A stretch of DNA of 64,000 bases from Eledone cirrhosa (lineage: Eukaryota > Mollusca > Cephalopoda > Octopoda > Eledonidae). This document shows positions 9,597 through 19,426 of the stretch, piece by piece. The stretch's first letter is position 1; each line of letters begins with the position of its first letter. The DNA is taken from contig OZ024742.1 of NCBI GenBank assembly GCA_964016885.1, forward strand, positions 365,615,877-365,679,876. Reading direction: 5' to 3'. Both the position numbers and the translations under genes were made by a program. The notes under the pieces are model-generated. The model was not told the origin of the DNA, searched no databases, and saw only the letters and a list, made by a program, of their open reading frames with translations.

Positions 9597-10205
9597 GGTG
9601 AGAGATAAATTAGAATCGAAGTCATTGCTGAAGAATGTACAAACTACAATTGTTTCGATATCGATTAGCTGAGGGTGCAATCAGAATGAAGGGCTCGCCT
9701 CTTTATCGACCACCCAGAATATATCAGTTACTATATTTGCATTATTTACGTTAGTTTTCATTGTAGAACTTAAAAACCTTAACTTTCTGTAATTATTTAA
9801 CAAAAATACCTAAAACATTTGTTCATTCAAATCCTAAAATTAGGGTTAGAGTAAGAAATAGGATTACTTATACTAGTGAAGTATTTAAGACTATTCTACA
9901 TAATTAGTAATATAATCGGCTTGTCTCACACGGCCCCGGTGGACAGAATGGAGAAGGTGTTTCCGCGGAGGACGGCAAGGGAGATTTGTACTACCTTTAC
10001 TAATAGACAGATTGTTGTGGGATTTGCAGTTTTAGAGTAAACACTTTGGTTTTAATGAAGTTAGACTAAATTTCCACATATTTCAACAATGGCAGCATTA
10101 AAGGGTTTCATACCCTACAGGACTTTAAGGGTTAAACTTTCTCTCCAAGCATTTTTTGTGTGTGTCTGTTTGTCAGTATATCTGTCTGTCGGTTTCAAGC
10201 ACTCC
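9597..10205. other. Unassigned, relatively unique DNA
   Basis: I see no gene. The stretch 9930-9990 is unusually GC-rich for this region (CACGGCCCCGGTGG, TTCCGCGGAGG) but has no open frame or RNA fold that I can defend. Confidence 0.5.
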
Positions 10206-10245
10206 CCTTACACACACACACACACACTCTCTCTCTCTCTCTCTC

Positions 10246-10298
<53 letters not shown>

Positions 10299-10316
10299 CT
10301 CTCTCTCTCTCTCACC
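10206..10316. repeat. (CA)n-(CT)n microsatellite
   Basis: A short CA tract, then about 90 bp of CT with CCC interruptions. Confidence 0.95.
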
Positions 10317-10470
10317 CTATGTTCCGATTTCCACTGATTAAATCTGGATTTTCTTTCCATCGCTATCAAGCAATATCTAATTAACGGACAAAAAAGTAAA
10401 TGAGAAAATAAGATGTTATTAATTTCATTTTTTATCTCTACATATTGTTGTTATTATCATTATTATTGTT

Positions 10471-10506
<36 letters not shown>

Positions 10507-10731
10507 ATATAATTTAAGCTCATTAATAAGATTGCAATTTATTTTTGTTTATTAATTTGTGTTTATTTATTAATGTGAGATTAAAGAATGCCTCGTGGGC
10601 AGAGGCTATGACGTCACATTTTACTTACCATATATGGTGGAAAGGGATTCGGACTAATATGGCCTAGTGATAACAGGACAACGACTCGGCGTTGATGATA
10701 CATTTAATATGTATTTGTGGCTATATTTGCT

Positions 10732-10738
<7 letters not shown>
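10317..10738. other. Unassigned DNA with a (GTT)n tract
   Basis: ATT/GTT trinucleotide repeat at about 10445-10506. The remainder has no gene or repeat family that I recognise. Confidence 0.55.

Positions 10739-10780
<42 letters not shown>
10739..10780. repeat. (TA)n microsatellite
   Basis: About 42 bp of TA, directly abutting a reversed PLE-end repeat. Confidence 0.95.
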
Positions 10781-10781
<1 letters not shown>

Positions 10782-10880
10782 CGAAGGAAATGTGGTAAGG
10801 AACCAGGTGGACCATAACGCACCAAAGTACTCAATACTTAGGGTAGTAGAGTGGGTAATAGGAACGAGTAGGACCCCGGT
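10781..10880 (-). repeat. PLE-end repeat, copy 3 (reverse)
   Basis: Reverse complement of the 4619 copy from ACGAAGGAAATGTGGTAAGG to GGACCCC. It stops just before the hairpin and joins PLE coding sequence at 10884. Together with the forward copy at 12988 it forms inverted flanks of the PLE remnant. Confidence 0.8.
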
Positions 10881-10883
10881 CAA

Positions 10884-11778
10884 ACCATCCTAGGAACATC
10901 ACCAATAACCTGGTTAAAAAGATCTCCCTCCGCATATCTCGTTTGTCCGCTAATAAGCAGATATTCGACGAACATGCGCCTTATTACAACCAGGCCCTCA
11001 AGCAGAGTGGTTTCCGGGAGGAAATATCCTACTGTCCAGCTTCCATTAGCGGAACCAGCAGACGACACCGCCGCTCACGCAATGTAACATGGTTCAATCC
11101 TCCCCACAACACCGAGGGACAACTCCTATCGGGAAAATCTTCTTTAGGCTCATTGAAAAACACTTCCCCACTACAACACCGCTACCACAACATAATCAAC
11201 AAAAACACCACCAAACTCTCCTACAGCACCACACCTAACTTTGCACAAAACATCGTCTCCTCTAACAACAAAAAACTCAACCCCTATGGAAGAAATAACC
11301 TAAATAGCAGTGGAGAGCCGACCAGGAGGTGCAACTGTCCTGATGGATCCATTTGCCCCCTCGACAACAGATGCAGAGATCGTAATGTGATCTACCAGTG
11401 CAACGTGAGGACGGGACACCTCCAACAAAGCTTATATAGGACTAACCGCATGTGACTTCAAGACCCGGCTATACCAACACAGACATACCTTCCGAAACTC
11501 GGCCCGGCGTCACGCCACTACACACTTTCGGGCCACATCTGGGACCTCAAGGATAAGAATATTACCTATGATCTCACTTGGAGCTTACTGTCCAGAGCCA
11601 ACTCTTACACGGGAGGACGCCGTCCGTGAAATTTATGCTCGGAGGAAACTTTACAAATGCTGTTTTCGACGGACCAATTCCTAAACAAGAAAGATGAACC
11701 GGTAACTGCATGCAAATACAGATTGCGTAGGACTTACCTCGCCCTCAAACCCCATAATGACCCGGGGAGGGGGTAGAC
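10884..11778 (+). pseudogene. Penelope-like element remnant: C-terminal linker and broken GIY-YIG endonuclease
   Basis: The first frame (to 11455) reads ISLRISRLSANKQIFDEHAP, YYNQALKQSGF, VTWFNPPHN, KLSYSTTPNF, then CNCPDGSICPLDNRC and VIYQCNV. This is the region between RT and endonuclease of the PLE type found at 18.2-22.3 kb. After a frameshift near 11430 it continues AYIGLTACDFKTRLYQH (GIY-YIG core), then in a further frame LSGHIWDLKDKNI and NLCSEETLQML, where a Cys codon has become TGA. The last frame ends at TAG about 11776. The reverse transcriptase is missing. The junction at 10884 is abrupt and follows a reversed PLE-end repeat, so the copy was 5'-truncated at insertion. Confidence 0.8.
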
Positions 11779-12161
11779 AAGGGCTGTAACACCCCACTTG
11801 CCGACTTTGTAATGAGTAACCCCTGCTTGCAAAGGTAGACGTAAGATTTCTTTTATATCTTTTATCGCTTCCTCTATATTTCCTTCTTCCCCCCATCCCT
11901 CCCTAGTCCTTCCACCCCAGTCCTCTTTCTTTGTCGTCGTCCTTTTCACTTTCTCGCCTACCCGAGGCAGCCCTCGGTCTTTTGTAGCCTCAGTACCCCC
12001 ACCCCCTTCCCCTATTCTATGATAGAATTGCCGACTCCGCTTTTTATAGCAGATGTGATAGACCCCGGATACTTGCCTTCTTATCCGATGGCTGCCCCTT
12101 TTCCGTGCTTTCTACATTTCCTAGTGGTATCTTTGCTTTAATTTCTCGTATATCAGTATTT

Positions 12162-12162
<1 letters not shown>

Positions 12163-12193
<31 letters not shown>

Positions 12194-12195
12194 GG
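12163..12195 (+). repeat. T10-G23 homopolymer run
   Basis: Ten T followed by 23 uninterrupted G. It is G-quadruplex-capable, and its length may be uncertain because of sequencing limits. Confidence 0.9.
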
Positions 12196-12351
12196 ATCCT
12201 GAATTTATTTTCCGTATCAAATTTTTCATATACTTCGTACGAGCATTTATGTAGTTTGCACTAGTATTTTTGTATCGTAGCGGCACCCTTAGAGATAGTA
12301 TTAGTATTCTTTTTCGGGATTCTGAATTATTATTTCCTATTAGTTTATTTT

Positions 12352-12393
12352 TTGCACTGGGTGGTTGCAAGCCTTGTGCCTAGGGTAGAAACC
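12352..12393 (+). repeat. SINE 3'-tail fragment
   Basis: TTTGCACTGGGTGGTTGCAA followed by GCCTTGTGCCTAGGGTAGAAA matches the 3' end of the SINE at 22925-23108 (GCACTGGG, GGCCTTGTGCCTAAAGTAGAAA). The tRNA-like head is absent. Confidence 0.65.
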
Positions 12394-12987
12394 ATTATTT
12401 CGTATTAGTCTCGGGACTCTGAATTATTATTTCGTGGTAGTTTCTTTAGTATTTTGGACCCCCACTTGTTGACCCGTCACCGTAAGATATACTCGGTTGA
12501 TTACTACTACCTCTTAAAAGGGTTTCATTATAATTCCGTCCCACCTAGTAAACCTTTCTTTAGTCTAGCAGTACCAGTGAGGGACTTGATAGCTGTCCTT
12601 AGGTTCTAGTAACCAGAATTGTTTTTTTTTTATATATTAATTGTTTTTTTTTTGTTTTTTTTTAACATTCTCGGTATTTTTCTATATATTTACCCCATAT
12701 TGTTTTACTTATTGTTTCCACTTCTTCCCCTCCCTAGTATACTTCCTTGACCTCCTGCCCTGCTGTAGTTGGCACTATCAACGCACGACTGGGTTTCCTC
12801 CACCCCCCTCTTCCTCTTTCTTCTACTGGCAGGTTCAACTACCCCTCCCTTCCACAAATTGCCATGATAGAATTATGTGTCTCAACAACAAACTTTTGAC
12901 CAATCCTTGTGACAATCACTTTTACCATATATGGAATTACCCCCTGAGAAGCTCGGCTATTCATATAACAGGATAAAAAATTTCATT

Positions 12988-13048
12988 TAGTCCAGAATTA
13001 GCCGTCGAAACGGCTTGAGCTCAGCCGTCGGAGTTCTACTCGTTCCTA
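12988..13048 (+). repeat. PLE-end repeat, copy 4
   Basis: TAGTCCAGAATTAGCCG, then TCGAAACGGC with its hairpin partner GCCGTC, ending CTCGTTCCTATATATA. The last third is missing compared with copies 1 and 2, so it runs straight into TA. Confidence 0.75.
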
Positions 13049-13698
13049 TATATATATATATATTGAACGTTCACTATACTGTAACCATCGTTTGAAAACG
13101 ACTTTTTCTTTTTTTAAATGCATATAATGTTACCTTTTTACACCACCCTTTGCAAATTTCTGTTTTATATGTTTATACACAAGATATGGCTTTCTATAAT
13201 AATAGTACTAAACACTGTTTTCTGGACCCCTTTAGAAATAACCTGCTACTACAATAGCCCCAATAACTTGTCTGTAACTCTGTACCACTTTGACCCCTTT
13301 AACTAAATTTTGTCCGAACAACACCACTAGAAGAATTTACTTCGCCCGCCAACCCTAACACGCCTCATTAAGCTAACTGCTGCCAAAACATTCTCTCCTT
13401 ACAATCTCTACTAGTCTGACAGTCTTAAATCCTAGGACTCCCTCCACATTACTCACTTCCCTCTCCCCCTTCTCTTCCTACCTCCTTCTTTCTCTTTTAT
13501 CTAGTGTATAAAATATTTTCATATCATTCCAATACAAAGGTCTGACGACATGGTGTGTTTGCTTACAGTGTACCTTCGGTTTGTGATAATATTTTTATAT
13601 TATTCAAGTAGCGAGGTATAGGTAACCCATACACTATAGAAACAATTGTTACCTAATAAATTCTTTATACCCGCATTTCCATTTCATAAACTTCTTCT

Positions 13699-13700
<2 letters not shown>
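13049..13700. other. Unassigned DNA
   Basis: There is no gene. A pyrimidine-rich stretch (13440-13500) resembles PLE terminal regions. A lone CTGACGA at 13542-13548 has no matching GAAA box. Confidence 0.5.
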
Positions 13701-14174
<474 letters not shown>

Positions 14175-14404
14175 GTATTGTTATATTTGGGGAGGGTCAT
14201 ATTTGCGTAATATTGCCAGAATTAATAACAGAACACACTCACTGTTTGGTTGGTTTTCGCTTCTTGCTGTCTTTTATATATATATATCTGCGATCTAACT
14301 TACTCGGTCCTCAATGTTGCCATTGACTGACCGGCGGTCAAAAATAATACAGATACAATATAGACAAACACATATATATATAGTTTACATAATTTACATA
14401 AATC

Positions 14405-14432
14405 TTTCGTTGCACATCTGCAACATCGTCAG
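14405..14432 (-). ncRNA. Hammerhead-like core in PLE-A 3' region
   Basis: Minus strand: CTGACGA (conserved CUGANGA), one extra U, GTTGC-AGATGT-GCAAC (5-bp stem II), then GAAA. This is the same architecture as at 6321-6363, including the one-base bulge, with an unrelated stem II sequence, so the pairing is conserved while bases differ. Stem I and stem III are weak here. Confidence 0.5.
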
Positions 14433-14715
14433 TGGTGTTATATTCATTGTTCCTCCTGTTGTGTTGTATGTCTACGCCATTTTTTTTTGTTCAGTCTGTC
14501 TATATATTTATTTATTTATTTGCTTGTTTGTTTATCTTATTTTATTTTGTCTTCTTTGCGCATGCGTTTGCGTGTGTGTATTGTGTTATGTGTGATGTGT
14601 GACTAGTGTGTATAGTGTTGTGTCTGCTGGGTGACTAGTGTGTGTTTATGTGCTTGTGTATGTATTTATTTATCTTATTTTATTTATTTAATTTAATTTA
14701 CTTATTTATTTATAC

Positions 14716-17700
14716 TTATACTTCTCTTAGGTCAGTGTTGTTTGTTTGGGTGTTGTTGTTGTTCCACTCATTCTTTCTGTTTAGCTTTGGTCTTCTAATT
14801 TCTATTTCACTGGCCTCTCTGATTTGCCTATCTGCTGGGTCATTCCTATGTTTAGATATTATTCTAATTTCTATGTTGTCTATGTTACCGTCATGTTGTT
14901 GTCTAGCATGTTCGTATAGTACTGACCCGTTTTTTCGTCCTTTTAGTTCCCCCCAGTGTTGGTCTATCCTTTCACCTATGATACGAGCTGTCTCACCTAT
15001 GTATGTTGTTGTCGTGTTTCTGCAAGTACCCTCTGTACATCTTATGCTATAGACTACGTTTCTAGTTTTACAGTTTATCCGGGGGTTCACCTTACATATG
15101 ATACATTTCCTATTGGTACAGTGGGTTTTCTTAAAAGGGTAGGTTTTGCTGATCAGGGATTTTATGGTGGTTCCTGGCTTTTCTACCACCTTTATTTTTA
15201 AGTGGGTCTTTCTCAGGGCCTTTCTACACTGGTTAGCTAATTTCCCTCCAGGGGTGGCGTCCACAAACATGACACTCTGATATCTCTGGTTGTCGTACCA
15301 TGATGTGGCCTTCCCTATCTTATGTCTAGCCCTATCTAAGCTATTCCATGATTTGCTCCTGTATAGTGGGCAAATTCCTTTCATGTCCAGTTCTATGAGG
15401 GTCTTATACTTTTCCATGGCTCCTTCGTATACTCTGACTCTGTCTCTTTGGTTGTAGCCAGAGAACTGCATGCGGTTGATGAAGTGTTGGATGTGTCCTT
15501 CCATTTCTGTTGGGTCGCACATGCTGGACACATTCTTCATCACTCGTACCAAATCTGCGATCAGAATATTAAACTTAGCACTACTGGACATTGCTGAGTT
15601 TTTGAGTATCAGGTATTTGGAGGCCATGGGTTTAGCATAGTGTGAGTGGAGAATTTGGGCTCTCTCGTCTATAGTGTTAATCCAGAGTTCTGTGTCTAAT
15701 ACAGGTAGTCTATTGTTAGGGTGTTTGGAAGGGAAGTCTATAGTTACAGTTATACTCTGGTGTATGGAATTAGCTATCTGCTGGATGCTTTCCATCGTGC
15801 TACGTTCTAAATCAAACTTGTTAGTGCTCTCTAGTGGGGGTGTTCTTATAACTATATTGATATCGTCTACATAACGAGAGTACATGATGAGGTCTATGGA
15901 GCTTTCATTAAGGAGGAGATCTTTAAGTCTCCTTTCCCACCATACCATGAAAAGGTTGGCAACATCACCAGCTATGCTGACGCCGATGGCTGCTCCCTCA
16001 TTTTGGGTGTAGATTTTCTCATTGAACTTAAATATGTGGCCCTTTAGGGTAGTTTTGATACTAGCCCCTATTGCATGTGCGACCATTTTTCTTACCTGAT
16101 CAGTGTTTTGGGGGGTCCGTATAGCTTTGGTCCACCCAATCCACCTTCCTATGGGAGTCTTTTTAGCCATTGAGGTTATGGTGGGGGGTCTACCTCTTAT
16201 AGGTCTACTAGGGCAGAAACATCTAAGGTCATGGCTGTCTAGGTAGTCAGTGTCGTAGGTAAGTCTAAGTAGGAGGCCCAGTTCGTCTGTGTCGACGTCG
16301 CAGAACTCCACCTCACTCTCAATGACCATCTCCACACATCTTTTCACAGCAAAATCAATGTTAATGGATGGGTACAGTGACACCACATCCATGCTGCCTA
16401 TTATGCAGTTGGATAGGCTCCTGTTTTTGTTGCACTTACTGATTCTGCTGAGGAGGTCCTCTGTACTTTCACATACATCTGGGGACATCTTGATTATGGG
16501 GCGTATAACCATTGAGAGGAAGTAGGAGATCCTGTAGTTGCTAGCTATATTAGCTCCGCATACGGGTCTTGTTGGTGGTCCTGTTGTCGGGTCGTCGACT
16601 GTCTTGTGGTCTTTGCGGAGCCCATACAAGGGTGGTATGCCATTGTTAGACGCCTGGAAGTTGTTGGCAGTGCGTCTGCTTGGCTTTAGGATGTCAGTCC
16701 ACATCATCATGTGAGCGTTGAGGATTTTTTCTCTCCCATCGTGTGTTAGTTGTGCAACTTCGCTCGTGTTGGTGATGTGGGGTTGCATTGCCTCGATGTA
16801 GTTCGGCATGCTATCTATTGACATCCTACCAGACTTATCTGTGGGTAGACACACTACCTCACCATCCCTTGTGCGCTGCTTGAGGCTAACCAAGCCTTCT
16901 ACAGGTTTTATCCCAAGTTGTTGGGCCTCTGGTCTGCTCTGTCTCATAGTGTACCTGTCTACTACTTGTCTAATCTTATTTCTAGCTATGGTGAACTGTG
17001 CCTCCGTCTCGTCATCTATTTGCTGTGGTATGCAAACTCTTTTATTAAAGGGTAACCTCGTAGGATAGATATTACCCATCTTATATGTTTTGTCAGCTGG
17101 GTTGAAAAATAGTTTCTCTAAGGGGTTGTCGTTATTTCTATCGTCATAGTTGTGTGTGTTGCTATTATTGTTATCATGGTGGTTGTTGTTGTTTCTATCA
17201 TTAGCATTAATATTATTATTGTTATGATTGCTAGATGTATTGTTGTTTACTTCACCGTTATTGTTGTTGTTGTTACTGCTATTTCTACCATTGTGGTTGT
17301 TACTATTATTATGTTTCTTGTTTTTGTTGATGTTGCTACATGTACTATTTCCATTATTACCACTGTGGTTATTGTTGTTGTTGTTGTTCGTATTGTTACC
17401 GTTATTACTACTGTGGTCACTGTTGCTGTGTCTGTGGTTAACGTTTCTATTATTATTGTGGTTGTTGTTGTTCTGTCTATCGCTAGTATTATTACTATTA
17501 TCACTATTTCTCACTTTCCTGCCATTGTTATGGTTATGGCTGTTATTTCTATACCCAGAGTTATTGTTTATATTACTACTACCGTTATTATTGTTGTTGT
17601 TGTTTACCTTTGCATTCCAACGTATTTTTGTGAAACACTTTTCCAGCTTCGTTTTGCATTCCATAGGGTTAATCTTTTTGTAGATGGCAAATTTTGGTGG

Positions 17701-18117
17701 TAACTTTAGGATTTGTTGTTCTTGTTCACTGATTAAAGTGTTCCCATAGATATTTACTGTGTGGTCATTGGTAAATTCTTCCGGTAGTTTTACATCACTC
17801 ATACGGATGTTGTCGATGTTATCTGGGTATTTTTGAGAATATTCGATTTTCCTTTCTTGTAGTTTTTTCTTATTCATCCATTCTAATTTCTTCTTGAAAT
17901 GCCTACAGCATTCGTTTTGAGCATATTTCGTTTCGCGTCGGATGACGCTCATGAAGTCATCTCTCTCGTTTGCTGTGATGAGATTTCGGATTTCCTTACC
18001 GTTGATGCGTTTTTGTCTGTAGAGTGCGTTGACTTTTGTGTATGTTGTTCTTTTCATATTAACTGTTATTGTGTGTTTTAGCCGTTCAGCTTGTGTTTTG
18101 TTCAATAATAAATACAC
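14716..18117 (-). CDS. Penelope-like polyprotein: reverse transcriptase + GIY-YIG endonuclease (1133 aa)
   Basis: Intact ORF. An N-terminal Lys/Arg-rich region (1-170) is followed by an Asn-rich low-complexity segment (about 171-336), then VCLPTDKSGRMSI (about 412-424, conserved PLE N-terminal box). The RT core has PTRPVCG (515), GSMDVVSLYPSI (574-585, motif A), GAAIGVSIAGDVANLFM (motif B, from 698), YSRYVDDINIVI (motif C; catalytic YVDD 749-752, genomic 15862-15873) and LPVLDTELW (804-812). A Cys-rich linker (HC..KCIIC, ...NC, 999-1016) leads to the GIY-YIG endonuclease: VYSI (1022), YIGETARIIGERIDQHW (from 1039), ending near 1100. RT plus C-terminal GIY-YIG is diagnostic of EN+ PLEs. It would prime reverse transcription at nicked target DNA in the nucleus. 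The length exceeds the more usual 700-900 aa mainly because of the Asn tract, which is encoded by AAC/AAT repeats. There are no stops or frameshifts, so insertion was probably recent. The start chosen is the ATG at 18117, just inside the TA border. Confidence 0.93.
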   Translation of the reverse strand: MYLLLNKTQAERLKHTITVNMKRTTYTKVNALYRQKRINGKEIRNLITANERDDFMSVIRRETKYAQNECCRHFKKKLEWMNKKKLQERKIEYSQKYPDNIDNIRMSDVKLPEEFTNDHTVNIYGNTLISEQEQQILKLPPKFAIYKKINPMECKTKLEKCFTKIRWNAKVNNNNNNNGSSNINNNSGYRNNSHNHNNGRKVRNSDNSNNTSDRQNNNNHNNNRNVNHRHSNSDHSSNNGNNTNNNNNNNHSGNNGNSTCSNINKNKKHNNSNNHNGRNSSNNNNNNGEVNNNTSSNHNNNNINANDRNNNNHHDNNNSNTHNYDDRNNDNPLEKLFFNPADKTYKMGNIYPTRLPFNKRVCIPQQIDDETEAQFTIARNKIRQVVDRYTMRQSRPEAQQLGIKPVEGLVSLKQRTRDGEVVCLPTDKSGRMSIDSMPNYIEAMQPHITNTSEVAQLTHDGREKILNAHMMMWTDILKPSRRTANNFQASNNGIPPLYGLRKDHKTVDDPTTGPPTRPVCGANIASNYRISYFLSMVIRPIIKMSPDVCESTEDLLSRISKCNKNRSLSNCIIGSMDVVSLYPSINIDFAVKRCVEMVIESEVEFCDVDTDELGLLLRLTYDTDYLDSHDLRCFCPSRPIRGRPPTITSMAKKTPIGRWIGWTKAIRTPQNTDQVRKMVAHAIGASIKTTLKGHIFKFNEKIYTQNEGAAIGVSIAGDVANLFMVWWERRLKDLLLNESSIDLIMYSRYVDDINIVIRTPPLESTNKFDLERSTMESIQQIANSIHQSITVTIDFPSKHPNNRLPVLDTELWINTIDERAQILHSHYAKPMASKYLILKNSAMSSSAKFNILIADLVRVMKNVSSMCDPTEMEGHIQHFINRMQFSGYNQRDRVRVYEGAMEKYKTLIELDMKGICPLYRSKSWNSLDRARHKIGKATSWYDNQRYQSVMFVDATPGGKLANQCRKALRKTHLKIKVVEKPGTTIKSLISKTYPFKKTHCTNRKCIICKVNPRINCKTRNVVYSIRCTEGTCRNTTTTYIGETARIIGERIDQHWGELKGRKNGSVLYEHARQQHDGNIDNIEIRIISKHRNDPADRQIREASEIEIRRPKLNRKNEWNNNNTQTNNTDLREV

Positions 18118-18118
<1 letters not shown>

Positions 18119-18199
<81 letters not shown>
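18119..18199. repeat. (TA)n tract between two head-to-head PLEs
   Basis: About 75 bp of TA separating the 5' end of PLE-A (minus) from the start of PLE-B (plus). Confidence 0.95.
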
Positions 18200-18334
18200 T
18201 AAAAGAGAAAACACAGGTAAGCATTGAGAGAAGGATTTAATCCAGGTATTTACGACCGTTTCATTGGTAAGTGCAACCTTATATTGCTATACTGCAAATA
18301 GCAACCACTCAATTATAATTGTTGTTCACAGTCA
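18200..18334 (-). repeat. Inverted terminal segment of PLE-B
   Basis: Starts AAAAGAGAAAACACAGGTAA and is the near-perfect reverse complement of 22213-22345; most of it is also the complement of 19312-19425. It includes the complement of the conserved GAAACGGTC. Confidence 0.9.
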
Positions 18335-18335
18335 G

Positions 18336-18808
18336 GGAAAAAATTATCAAACGCGCCCCCATATCGGAGTGGTATGACAAGCTGTCGATTATGCGACCTT
18401 GAGCTGTTCCACATCTTAAGTTCGAAGAATAGGTTACTCAACAATAAAATTGAGAGATCAATTTATTGTAACCATAGACTCAAAGAGAAATGTTCGCACT
18501 ACAAATCGAACACTTAACCTCTTACTACCAACTGACAAACTGCATATACTTAGACTTTATACCCTCTTATATCTAGACCCTTTAATTACCCACAAAACCA
18601 ATACATATATCCCCCCCCTTCTCCCTCATTCCTCTTCTATTTCTTCGTTTTCTTCCTTCCTTCCCCCTTCTTGGCTATCTTTTCTTTTCTTCCTTCTCAC
18701 CCCCTTCTTTGCTTTTATTTTTGTCATTATTATCTTTATTTTTTTTTTTTTATATATATATTTATATATGTATATATATATGTGTGTATATGTGTGTGTG
18801 TGTGTGTA

Positions 18809-18889
<81 letters not shown>

Positions 18890-19425
18890 ATGTGTGTGTA
18901 TATATATGTATGTGTGTATGTGTGTGTATATATATGTATGTGTATGTATGTGTATGTGTGTGTGTATATATATATATATTTATCTCTTTATATCCCCCCC
19001 TCTCTCTCTCCCTTTCTATCCATCCCTCCCACCATTATCTATTTAATTCTCTTTAACTCACTACACTCCACGACATGATGTCTGCTATCAAAACTGACCA
19101 AAGAATCCTTCCACCTCTATCCCTACCTCCACCTCAGTTTGTCATTCTACTTCCTACCTCTTCCCCCTTCCTCTCTCTCTATACTATGCCGTCTGTCCCC
19201 TCACCTCCTGATTCCTCTCTCTCTATACTAGTAAATACAATTCCAAATAAATGTTTTTCTCTATATATTAAGAATTATTTCAAGAGTAACTCACTATTTT
19301 GAAAATTTGGACTGTGAACAACAATTATAATTGAGTGGCTGCTATTTGCAGTATAGCAATATAAGGTTGCACTTACCAATGAAACGGTCGTAAATACCTG
19401 GATTAAATCCTTCTCTTAATGCTTA
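18336..19425 (+). repeat. PLE-B left direct repeat (pLTR)
   Basis: Opens with the ORF's C-terminal codons (KLSNAPPYRSGM, SCRLCDLELFHIL, ending in a stop near 18515). A polypyrimidine stretch, TA/TG microsatellite (about 18750-18985), more pyrimidine-rich DNA, and the terminal block AACAATTATAATTGAGTGG to CTCTTAATGCTTA follow. It matches the right copy almost base for base, apart from microsatellite length (1090 against 1021 bp). High identity suggests recent origin or conversion. Confidence 0.9.
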
Positions 19426-19426
19426 A

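Larger units (their letters stand above)
11779..12987. other. Probable 3' region of the PLE remnant, with SINE debris
   Basis: There is no gene. It is pyrimidine-rich in parts (12700-12860), like the terminal repeats of the PLE at 18.2 kb. Related motifs (TTC.GG.ATTCTGAATTATTATTTC) occur twice between 12310 and 12435. It holds a T10G23 run and a SINE tail fragment, listed separately. Confidence 0.5.

Noticed and set aside
12641..13306. Phe/Tyr/Pro-rich open frames
   Set aside because: Pyrimidine-rich low-complexity DNA without any domain or start context.
13542..13548. Lone CTGACGA as a hammerhead core
   Set aside because: No GAAA box or paired stem II follows within a plausible distance.
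17152..17703. Val/Ile/Leu-rich plus-strand open frames
   Set aside because: Antisense shadow of the Asn-rich tract of the PLE-A protein.
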